From RGIG5612 sp963589005 (GTDB lineage: Bacteria > Bacillota > Clostridia > Lachnospirales > Lachnospiraceae), in the NCBI GenBank assembly GCA_963589005.1, contig CAVAJR010000028.1, forward strand, positions 1-31,857: 31,857 nucleotides of DNA, written 5' to 3'. The translations under genes were made by a program, and so were the position numbers. A model generated the notes under the pieces. That model was not told where the DNA came from, made no database searches, and was given only the letters and a program-made list of their open reading frames with translations. The stretch's first letter is position 1, and every line of letters begins with the position of its first letter. Shown piece by piece: positions 24,198 to 31,857 of this stretch.

Positions 24198-24446
24198 TTA
24201 TTCTTCTTTCAGGAACTCCACTTCTTTTGCCAATATATCAGCGAGTGATTTCACATCATCCTCAGTAAGGGTAACACCCTTCCCCATCTTGGTATGATCA
24301 GGGGACCATGAACGGATGTCATATTTGGGTTCTGCCCCATTCCAACTGACACGGTTCAACTCCAGCTGCCACCCGCTGTTTCCGGTGGAAACCACCCCGA
24401 TATGGTTGATGATCTCAAATTTCAGATCCTGATTCTTGCCTGCCAT
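24198..24446 (-). CDS. YdbC/PC4-like single-stranded nucleic-acid-binding protein
   Basis: An 82-residue protein close to the YdbC family of Firmicutes, which has the PC4/Sub1 fold and binds single-stranded DNA or RNA as a dimer. The pattern LKFEIINHIGVVS, GWQLELNRVSWNGAEPKYDIRSWSPDHTKMGKGVTLTEDD fits the family almost throughout, with the curved beta-sheet core and a C-terminal helix. The ATG at 24446 has AAGGAGG 7 nt upstream. It lies 21 bp after the helicase gene and 21 bp before the kinase gene. Its place next to the helicase-nuclease suggests that it holds the single strand produced or used by that enzyme. Confidence 0.9.
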   Translation of the reverse strand: MAGKNQDLKFEIINHIGVVSTGNSGWQLELNRVSWNGAEPKYDIRSWSPDHTKMGKGVTLTEDDVKSLADILAKEVEFLKEE

Positions 24447-24467
24447 AATAGACCTCCTTGTATGGTG

Positions 24468-27400
24468 TTATGTCATTATTCTCCACGCAGCTCTGCCACC
24501 CGTAGCCATTGCGCCACGTTTTTCAAGCTTATACTGCGCATGATACTTACCCGCTATCTCTTCAAACTTTTCCTTCAGTTCCGGCTTATACAGAACCCAT
24601 ATGATAGCTGATGATGATCTGTTATCAATACAGGTAAACCCTGCTGCCACAAGGTCGTCATAGAGTCCACCCTTTGACTTTTTATCTTTCAGCATCTCTT
24701 CAAGAGTCATCTGATGAGCGTTGCCAGAAGACCCGGAAGCAGACCATCCCTGACCACCGATGACACTACCCGCATTTGCTTTCTCGGTTTCAGCGATTCT
24801 CTGTTCTTCTAACTGGTATCCTCTCTCTTCACGCTCTTTAGCAGCACGTTCCTGATCAGCTTCTCCCTGACGCTTTCTATCCTCTTCTTCTTTCTGTTCC
24901 TGGATGGACTTTAACCTTTTATTGTTGTAGGCAATGGCTTTATCAATAAATTCAATAAGCTTATTGCCCTCAACCTCGGGATTCCTGTACCACTCCGTAG
25001 ACCAAACACGATACAGATTCCATCCCATATTTTTAAGCACTGAACCGCGCAGCCGATCTCTGTCTCTTGCTGTTTTAGCCGCAGCATAGGAAACACCGTC
25101 ACACTCAATACCTGCGACAAATTCATCTTCCATCTCAGGATGCTCCACAGCAATATCAATGCGATATCCCGAACATCCAACGTACTGTCTTGCCTTATAT
25201 CCCTTATCGCAGATAAACTTATAAATAGCATTGGCGAAATCATCCGGAACCCTGCTCTGCTGAGCGGATGCAAGTGTCGCTCCGCCATTCATGGCAAACT
25301 CAATGTATGAACGGATCATCTTGATTCCATCAGATGTTGTTCTTGAAAGGTCAATATCTGACGGCAGTATAGAGCTTACAAGCTTCACATTTATCTTGGC
25401 TCTCGTAATGGCCACATTCAGTCGGCGCTCTCCACCGGCTTTCATTACCGGGCCGAAATTCATGGCCATCGGCTTGTTATTTGCGATCTGATCCTTGGTT
25501 CTGGCATAACAGATACTTAAAATGATGGTATCTCTCTCATCACCCTGGACATTTTCAAGGTTCTTCACAAAGAATGCTTCTTCTCTATCCTCACCGAAGA
25601 ACTCTTCATACTTGGGATGCTCTTCCTTGAACTTTTGTATCTCATTCAGAATCGTCTGTTGCTGAGCCTCACTGAACGCAATAATACCCAGGGATCTGTC
25701 AGAATGCTTCTCAATATGGTCTGCCACAAGCTCCACACATCTTTTTGCTTCCAGAATGTTGTTACGCTTTGCTCCGCGATCATAATACCCGCCTTCAACA
25801 AAATAGAACTCCACACCTGTATCCGGCTCTCTCTCATTACTGCTTGGGAATGTCACAAGCTCATTTTTGTATATTTCCTGATTGGAGAAAGCAATCAGAT
25901 GCTCATGCTTACTCCGGTAATGCCAAAGAAGCGTCCTATTCGGAAGCACATTGGCTGTTTCTTCCAGAATGGAGTCATAAATCTCATCCTCATCTTCGTC
26001 ATCATAATTATCGTTGCCATTGCTGGTACTCGTAGAAAAGAAATTCGTCGGCGGCAGCTGTCTTGTATCACCTGCAATGATCGCCTGATCAGCTCTGAAA
26101 ATGGCACCGATAGCATCCTGCGGAAATATCTGCGATGCTTCATCAAAGATGACCATATCAAAATGATAATCCTCCGCATTCAGGAAATAAGCCACAGAAA
26201 GCGGTGACATCATAAGACACGGTTTCAAAGTCAAAAGCAATGTCGGTATCTCCTGGAACAGTTTCCTAAGCGGCATGATCTTACGCTTCTTATTCATCTC
26301 ATGCTGAAGGATTCCTAGCTCCGACTTTGCACTCGTCACCCAATATCTGTTCGGGAATGAACGAATGATGCGGTCTCTGATCCTGTCCTTTGAAAGCTCA
26401 AACTGTCTTTCATCCAGCTCCTTAAACTTGCTAAGCCTCTGCTCATGTACCCTGCGCCGGAAGGTCTGTACGGAAGGAACATCATCTATCGCAAGGCCAA
26501 GCCACTGCTTATAAAAGCCTCTTTCAAAAGCTTTTCTGACATCCTTTACGGCATTATTCCTTCTTACTATCTTATCCGTGAAATCTTCAAGTCCCTTGGC
26601 ATCACATTCTTTTCTTGTTTCTACAAAATCAAGCCACTTATTCAGTTCGCCGAAACCATTCATGCAGGCATTATATTTATCCGCTACTTCGTGGAACGGG
26701 ATGTCTCTCATCTTAAGTGACGGGAACAGTTCATCAAAGTAGTCCAATCCCCTCTCGCTGGCATTCAGAATCTCATGAATACGGCGCAGACTTGCTTCAG
26801 CCTGTAATTTCTTCTCAGAATCATTGGAGACAGCCTCAATAAGCCCTGCCACGCCATCAGGGACTCCACCTTCTTCAAATGCCGAAACCGCATCAATATC
26901 TCTGACAATACCCTGCCAGTCAGTACCCAGCCCGGTATATCTATTTCCAAACATCGTCTTCAATTCATCTGACAGAACAAAGGTTGTCTCTCCGGCATAT
27001 CTCTTAAGAATAGCAGCTGCAAAATCCAGCAATGTACTGATCTGACCGTCTGTACCCTGTTCTTTGCCGAATTGTGCTGTATTGCTGATAAACCACTGTT
27101 TCTCACTTGCCAGAGTGTCCAGCACATTGATCATCTCCTTCAGGTCATTCCAGGAGACCTTACCGCCCTTCATCGCTGAGTCAAGGATACACAGATATTC
27201 TCCCAACTGTTCCTCGTAATTTCTGGTCTTGTTTAACCCTGTAATAACCGTTTTATGAAGCGATGAATGTTCAGGCATTTCCGCCATCGAAAGAGCTTTC
27301 TGAACATCTCTCTCACAATCCTCAACCCTGCTTTCTGTCAAATCGTCGGACAACCTGTGGAGTTCTGTCATCCTGTCAGGACTTTCAATGATCTTAAGGA

Positions 27401-30400
27401 TTGCCTGAATTGTTTCATTCGGTATCTCGGTTCCCGGAATCTGGCTTGCCACATCGGTAGCTACACGGATACCTGTGATAACCTTATCCCAATCCGTATC
27501 AAGCCCTTCATAATTCGCCTTAAATGTTGTCGCAAGCCTCTCGTTGTTGTTCTCGTACCATTTCTTTTCGATATTTACTCCATTGACAACACGCAGAAGC
27601 TCTATCGCCACATCGCTCGACACCTTTTCTCCGACACGCTTGGAAAGGCTCATCAGATATAAAATGTCCTTCTTATACAGATCATTTGTAACCCGATAAC
27701 TCTCTGTGTATTCCTCACGAAACCGTCTCAAAATTTCAACTGGTTCCGTATCCAGAACAGATGCTTCCCATCTTTCAAGTATCTTTGCTGTCTTTTCTCT
27801 GATAACCCTTTGATGCACTCTTGCCTCATCCGCAATCGCACCAACTTCCCTGTTTACCCGATCCCAGTCTGTCTCTTCCGCACGATAATATGACGGAATC
27901 TGAGCCTTATACTTTTCAGCATTTTCAAAAAACCACTGTTTTTCCTGTCTGATCTCATTCAATGTCTGAAGCAGTTCAATGACCTGGCTCTCTTCAATCT
28001 GCGTTCCGACAGATTTTGAAAGCAGTTTGACCTGCTTCATATCATCCTTGTAGGCGGTCTTCATCTTACGGAACATACCTACATGCTCCGTTTTGAATCG
28101 GTTCAGCATACTGGAAGAATCGATATTTAACGCCCCCGGTTCCCAGGCTGTCAGCACCTGCCCCGTCAGCTGCTTTATCCTGTTCTGGTGTCCGGTTGCT
28201 TCATTGCTGAGATTCTGCATCGTAATAAGCACATTATCCCAATCCGTATCTACTTCCCTGTACATGCCTGGCACAATAGACCTGATACGCGAATCATTGG
28301 CTTCAAACCACTTCTCTTCTGTATTGATATCCACCAAGGCCTGAAGCATATCTATGATTTCTGTATCCTCGATATCTACCCCTACAGACTTATGCATGAT
28401 GCGAAGCCGATTAAGATCCTTATCTATGCTTTCCTTAGTGCGGTAGAAATCGGTTGTATATTTCGTCTTAAACCGGACGATCATTTCACCGACATTGATA
28501 TCCAGCGCTGACTTCTCCCAATTTTGCAGAAGCTGTGCCTTTTTCTGTGTATATGCCTCTTGATGCTTTTTTGCTTCCTCAGCGGCTTCTATATATTCCG
28601 GATTCTTCTGCACATCAAACCAGTCAGCATCCATGACAGGCGCATTTTCCATAGCCTTAAGGATCCTGATAACCGTTACAATATCAGAGAAGCTGTCCCC
28701 CTCGGATAATCCAATCAGAGCAACTGCCTCTCTGTAATCCTTTATAATAAGCTCTGTTTTTTCCTGTGTTGCCCGAAGAAATGCAATGGTTTCAGTGTTG
28801 CATTCAGATAACGCCTTCCCGCCCTCAGCTTCTTCCTCATATCTTTTTTCAACAGCAATCAGCTTCAGATTTTCGTCTGTAAGCTTCAAGTCATAAACAG
28901 TCCAACCGGCATTTATCTTATCAAAAAGCTCACGTACAGTAGCAGCGTGGGTTCTTGCATCATTATCCTTTCCGTCTTCACTGATTGCCCTGCTTCTGAG
29001 CATACTGCGCCTGTTCCGGTCTCTCCACTCTATCGGAAACAACGGCAACGCAATCGCAGCCTCATACTTTCCGATGCTTTCCTGTACATCATTCCATGTC
29101 GGTACCAGCTCACAGCCGTAATTCTGATTAAAGGACACTACAAGTCCTTCCAGCTCTCCCAGATTCCTTGCCAGACCATCAGTAGCATTCATCATCTCGG
29201 CCTTAAAAATCTGACCTGATGCGGTCGCAGTAGTGTTTGCCCAGGGATTAGCCGTAAGCTCTCCATCAATACTGTTCAATGCCTTTTCAAAAGCATCTAC
29301 CAGAAACAGAAGTGAGGCATACTCTTCCTTCGTGATCTTGGTCGGACTCTGGATCTTATATTCAACTACCGTAGCGTCCGACAGCTTTGCCAGCCTGCCG
29401 AATACCATATAAACGCTTTCCCCGAAAGGCTCTATGGTCTTATGCAGATCCTCAGCATATTCATCCAGATACTGTCGGTCATGGAACAGTTCAGTCAGCT
29501 CTCCCATGGTGGTATTGTCCGCATAGCCCTGTGACAGGCTTAAGTTGGCTCCGATATTGTCAATGATCTCTTTCTTATTCGCTTTATAGTTATGCAGCGA
29601 CAGGCAGAAATCATCCAGTCTTGCATCTGTCAGTCTTTTCAAAACGACCTGCAGTGCGGCAGACTTCTCGGATACGAACAAAACCTTCTTCCCATCTCCC
29701 AATGCCTCAGCAATAATATTGGTAATAGTCTGGCTCTTTCCTGTTCCCGGAGGTCCCTGCATTACAAAACTAACTCCCAGCTTGGAAAGCAATATAGCCT
29801 CTTCCTGGCTGGAATCAGAGTCCACTACCTCATGCCATTCCGTAGGCTGAGTCTTATCAAAATTAAAATTATTCGCCTGAGATGGCAGTTCTCCCAAAGC
29901 GTGCCTGTCTCCGGATATCGCCTGGATGACAGGGGTGTTCATCATCTGCTCACGATTATTATTCAGATCGTGATACATACTGATCTTCAGGAACGACAGC
30001 AAACCAAGGCTCACTTCCCTGACAAGTTTCCATCCTTTTTTATCTATGATCTCTTCAATCTGTTCCAGATAATTCTCGAAAGAATCCTTGTTTTTCAGTT
30101 CAAATGTAGGCAGATCAATCCCGTAGTCCTGATTGAACAGATAGTCCAGCGTAGGATTGACCTCAATCTCATCGTCATATTTACTGAGCGTATACGGCGC
30201 ATTGAGCGACTTGATCCCCAGCTGTACCGGCATCATCAGAAGCGGTGATTTCAGCCAGGGCGAACTATCCCTGTTGTGTTCTCTCCACAGAATGAATCCA
30301 AAAGAAAGATACAAGATATTGGTACCCTGTTCTTCCTGCGCCAGCCTTGTTTTGGCACGAAGGTTTTTAAGCGTCTTCTCACGCTCCATGACGGTACCTT

Positions 30401-31295
30401 CCGCCTTGATGTCACCCACATGAACCGGGAGCGAATAGGACAGCGTTTCCAAAAGAGCCAGCATGGAATATGTCCTGAAATCAGAATCCTTGCTGATCGG
30501 TCTCTGAAAAGTCAAAGTCTTCTCGCTTACCGCAAGCTGGTTAAACAATTCTGTTGGGCCGGGTTCAAGGATCTTCAATGTTTGTCTCTTGGACTCACGG
30601 TAATTGATCATCTTGTTACGCTTACTGGTATCAAGCAGTTCCTTCTTCCAGCGATCCATCTTCCGCTCCAGCAATGTTTGAGGCGAAACATTTTCTTCGG
30701 TCTGTGAATTATCTGAACCGCTCACTGGAGCTTTTTCTATGATCTCTTCTTCCTCTTCTGAATCAATACTGATATCCTCATCCGAATCATCATCAGTGTC
30801 AGAAGATGCTTCTTCCATAATCTTCATATAATCCTGCTCACTACTGTTTTCAGCATTTGGCTTAGGTTCTTCAGCCTTCTGCTCACTCTCAGTCTCTGTC
30901 TCTGTAACAGGCTTGGTCTCAGACACAGATTCAGAAAGAATCTCCATCTTCGGAGCAGTTACCGGTTCAGACTTCATCGCCCGTTCAGCATCTATCGCAG
31001 CCTGTTTCTTGCAATTATGATTGTCTTTTACTGCTTCATTATATGAATCAGGATTCAGCGTATAACGTGAGTACGCCGCCCGCCAGACATCAGCACAAAA
31101 AGAATTGCAGACATGATAAACTGTCCCGCACACCGGACAAGTGTGGGCAGTAAGCAATTCATTATTGCAGCCGTTGTTGAATGCCTCCTTCAGTATCTGA
31201 CGGCTGATTCTCGCACAACTCGGGCAGAGTACAGTGGCTGCCCTTGAGCCAATGTCACATTTTACGACTATCATTTCTGCCATATCAATCTCCAT
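24468..31295 (-). CDS. Giant DUF4011 SF1 helicase with C-terminal PD-(D/E)xK-type nuclease domain
   Basis: About 2275 residues. Order: a four-Cys zinc ribbon (C25/C28, C54/C57), a long acidic disordered linker (about 100-195), DUF4011 (from about 204, ERKMDRWKKELLDTSKRNKMINY), helicase Walker A GPPGTGKS (about 515-522), then a roughly 1200-residue insertion with about four tandem 125-residue repeats, then Walker B FDEASQIFPQD (about 1718-1728), AGDTRQLPP, VQGDERDTIILS and LNVAITRAK. A Vsr/MTES_1575-like nuclease follows (RIDIAV near 2048, IECDG near 2065), then a winged-helix-like DUF3320-type end. It probably unwinds and cuts DNA or RNA. The ATG at 31295 has AAGGA 5 nt upstream; GTG 31298 and ATG 31283 (GGAG, 6 nt) are alternatives. 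It is the first intact gene of the operon. Confidence 0.9.
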   Translation of the reverse strand: MEIDMAEMIVVKCDIGSRAATVLCPSCARISRQILKEAFNNGCNNELLTAHTCPVCGTVYHVCNSFCADVWRAAYSRYTLNPDSYNEAVKDNHNCKKQAAIDAERAMKSEPVTAPKMEILSESVSETKPVTETETESEQKAEEPKPNAENSSEQDYMKIMEEASSDTDDDSDEDISIDSEEEEEIIEKAPVSGSDNSQTEENVSPQTLLERKMDRWKKELLDTSKRNKMINYRESKRQTLKILEPGPTELFNQLAVSEKTLTFQRPISKDSDFRTYSMLALLETLSYSLPVHVGDIKAEGTVMEREKTLKNLRAKTRLAQEEQGTNILYLSFGFILWREHNRDSSPWLKSPLLMMPVQLGIKSLNAPYTLSKYDDEIEVNPTLDYLFNQDYGIDLPTFELKNKDSFENYLEQIEEIIDKKGWKLVREVSLGLLSFLKISMYHDLNNNREQMMNTPVIQAISGDRHALGELPSQANNFNFDKTQPTEWHEVVDSDSSQEEAILLSKLGVSFVMQGPPGTGKSQTITNIIAEALGDGKKVLFVSEKSAALQVVLKRLTDARLDDFCLSLHNYKANKKEIIDNIGANLSLSQGYADNTTMGELTELFHDRQYLDEYAEDLHKTIEPFGESVYMVFGRLAKLSDATVVEYKIQSPTKITKEEYASLLFLVDAFEKALNSIDGELTANPWANTTATASGQIFKAEMMNATDGLARNLGELEGLVVSFNQNYGCELVPTWNDVQESIGKYEAAIALPLFPIEWRDRNRRSMLRSRAISEDGKDNDARTHAATVRELFDKINAGWTVYDLKLTDENLKLIAVEKRYEEEAEGGKALSECNTETIAFLRATQEKTELIIKDYREAVALIGLSEGDSFSDIVTVIRILKAMENAPVMDADWFDVQKNPEYIEAAEEAKKHQEAYTQKKAQLLQNWEKSALDINVGEMIVRFKTKYTTDFYRTKESIDKDLNRLRIMHKSVGVDIEDTEIIDMLQALVDINTEEKWFEANDSRIRSIVPGMYREVDTDWDNVLITMQNLSNEATGHQNRIKQLTGQVLTAWEPGALNIDSSSMLNRFKTEHVGMFRKMKTAYKDDMKQVKLLSKSVGTQIEESQVIELLQTLNEIRQEKQWFFENAEKYKAQIPSYYRAEETDWDRVNREVGAIADEARVHQRVIREKTAKILERWEASVLDTEPVEILRRFREEYTESYRVTNDLYKKDILYLMSLSKRVGEKVSSDVAIELLRVVNGVNIEKKWYENNNERLATTFKANYEGLDTDWDKVITGIRVATDVASQIPGTEIPNETIQAILKIIESPDRMTELHRLSDDLTESRVEDCERDVQKALSMAEMPEHSSLHKTVITGLNKTRNYEEQLGEYLCILDSAMKGGKVSWNDLKEMINVLDTLASEKQWFISNTAQFGKEQGTDGQISTLLDFAAAILKRYAGETTFVLSDELKTMFGNRYTGLGTDWQGIVRDIDAVSAFEEGGVPDGVAGLIEAVSNDSEKKLQAEASLRRIHEILNASERGLDYFDELFPSLKMRDIPFHEVADKYNACMNGFGELNKWLDFVETRKECDAKGLEDFTDKIVRRNNAVKDVRKAFERGFYKQWLGLAIDDVPSVQTFRRRVHEQRLSKFKELDERQFELSKDRIRDRIIRSFPNRYWVTSAKSELGILQHEMNKKRKIMPLRKLFQEIPTLLLTLKPCLMMSPLSVAYFLNAEDYHFDMVIFDEASQIFPQDAIGAIFRADQAIIAGDTRQLPPTNFFSTSTSNGNDNYDDEDEDEIYDSILEETANVLPNRTLLWHYRSKHEHLIAFSNQEIYKNELVTFPSSNEREPDTGVEFYFVEGGYYDRGAKRNNILEAKRCVELVADHIEKHSDRSLGIIAFSEAQQQTILNEIQKFKEEHPKYEEFFGEDREEAFFVKNLENVQGDERDTIILSICYARTKDQIANNKPMAMNFGPVMKAGGERRLNVAITRAKINVKLVSSILPSDIDLSRTTSDGIKMIRSYIEFAMNGGATLASAQQSRVPDDFANAIYKFICDKGYKARQYVGCSGYRIDIAVEHPEMEDEFVAGIECDGVSYAAAKTARDRDRLRGSVLKNMGWNLYRVWSTEWYRNPEVEGNKLIEFIDKAIAYNNKRLKSIQEQKEEEDRKRQGEADQERAAKEREERGYQLEEQRIAETEKANAGSVIGGQGWSASGSSGNAHQMTLEEMLKDKKSKGGLYDDLVAAGFTCIDNRSSSAIIWVLYKPELKEKFEEIAGKYHAQYKLEKRGAMATGGRAAWRIMT

Positions 31296-31671
31296 CACGT
31301 TCCTTCAAACGGATTATTACGGAACTGTTTTCATTGCAATAGGATCTCTCTTCATTTCCCAGGTCAACTACCGGATTAATGTGCGGCATCCCCTTGCCTT
31401 TGGCAATACGAGTGAAAAGCGCCTCAATTGAACACAGATATTTATTTGGGTTGATATCCAGTGCTCGGAATGCATCCCTGTACGGCAGAATATCTGCCTC
31501 TTCCTTAATCTTTTTACCATCGAACCGCTGCGCAGCGATCTGTATACTTTCATTTAAAAGGCTGTCTATCTCCGAATATGTTCTGCTGTTGTCCACACCT
31601 TTTGCCATAACAACGCCAAAACAAGCATTCGGCAGCTTTTCAAAAATCTCTTTCTCTACAATAAATTTCAT
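31285..31671 (-). pseudogene. Truncated B3/B4-domain gene at the head of the operon
   Basis: The first 107 codons match the intact B3/B4 gene at 14163-14864 with only V to I and E to D changes, ending at D-L-G-N. After the junction near 31353 the frame runs on with about 20 unrelated residues to a stop at 31285, overlapping the helicase start by 11-14 bp. The second half of the domain is missing, so it is unlikely to work. It keeps the full promoter and AGGAG ribosome site, and so may serve as a leader cistron coupling translation into the helicase gene. Confidence 0.85.
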
Positions 31672-31857
31672 GTTATATCTCCTGTTGAATTGTCACATAT
31701 TGCACTATCTAACTGCATTGTATCACTTTTGATTCGAGTTCACCATGCAATAACCGTTCTATGGCCGTGTAAGTTTATGCTCGGATTGAATAGTGCAGAG
31801 TTGCACCACAAAGATTTGATAAGAATTAATCAACATGACTCTATCTTAAATCATTTT
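31353..31857. repeat. Right copy of the direct repeat, cut by the window end
   Basis: It matches 14546-15050 at 497 of 505 positions without gaps. The match is unbroken up to the last base of the window, where the left copy is already inside the 3' end of the metallo-beta-lactamase-fold gene, so the true repeat is longer than seen. Confidence 0.97.
31717..31745 (-). promoter_or_regulatory. Operon-head promoter, copy 3 of the shared 29-bp element
   Basis: Identical to 14910-14938: minus-strand -10 TACAAT at 31717-31722 with the same upstream core. No other promoter-like sequence is evident between here and the helicase start, so this is the best candidate for driving the whole 16-kb operon. 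Confidence 0.55.

Overview
The window looks like chromosomal DNA from a low-GC Gram-positive anaerobe of the Clostridia, probably a gut Lachnospiraceae-type bacterium. This is inferred from the strong AGGAGG-type ribosome sites, the gene families present (RpiR, ROK, B3/B4, YitT, YdbC/PC4, GPH symporter, DUF4011 helicase) and the AT-rich intergenic DNA. No rRNA, tRNA, CRISPR array, transposase or integrase was found.

Region 1 (1-8504, all on the minus strand) is a carbohydrate uptake and catabolism locus. A ribose/galactofuranose-type ABC importer (ATPase, permease, binding protein, permease) is followed by an RpiR regulator. After that come a 2,4-diacetylphloroglucinol-hydrolase (PhlG)-like protein, a hydroxypyruvate-isomerase-like sugar isomerase and a ROK sugar kinase. 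Clear intrinsic terminators follow rpiR and the PhlG-like gene. Region 2 (8505-9104) is a 600 bp divergent control region rich in inverted repeats. Region 3 (9105-13024, plus strand) holds proC-like, YitT-like, PhzA/B-like (NTF2 fold) and GPH-symporter genes, closed by a hairpin and a convergent LysR gene.

Region 4 (14163-31857, all minus strand) is the striking part. Ten tightly packed or overlapping genes form one apparent operon, transcribed from 31.3 kb down to 15.0 kb: a giant DUF4011 SF1 helicase with a C-terminal nuclease domain, a YdbC/PC4 ssDNA-binding protein, a Ser/Thr kinase, a coiled-coil protein, a zinc-ribbon/FHA protein, an NrdG-like radical SAM protein, a ClpB-type AAA+ ATPase with a degenerate first domain, a PP2C phosphatase, a DUF4236 membrane protein and a membrane-anchored ComEC-like metallo-beta-lactamase-fold protein. 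Kinase, phosphatase and FHA reader make a complete phosphothreonine circuit. The kinase N-terminus carries three 12-residue T-x-I-N repeats that could be FHA docking sites. The circuit is joined to nucleic-acid enzymes (helicase-nuclease, ssDNA binder), a remodelling ATPase and membrane components. I propose a phospho-regulated nucleic-acid-processing system, possibly antiphage defence or DNA uptake/repair; its function is not shown by the sequence.

The operon lies between two direct repeats (14546-15050 and 31353-31857, the second cut by the window end). Each holds the promoter and 5' part of a B3/B4-domain gene. The left copy is a complete gene; the right copy is truncated and overlaps the helicase start, so the operon probably runs from the B3/B4 promoter. 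The repeats differ at eight positions, all within 185 bp, and are identical over the other 320 bp. This suggests duplication with later gene conversion, a tandemly amplified unit, or an excisable island.
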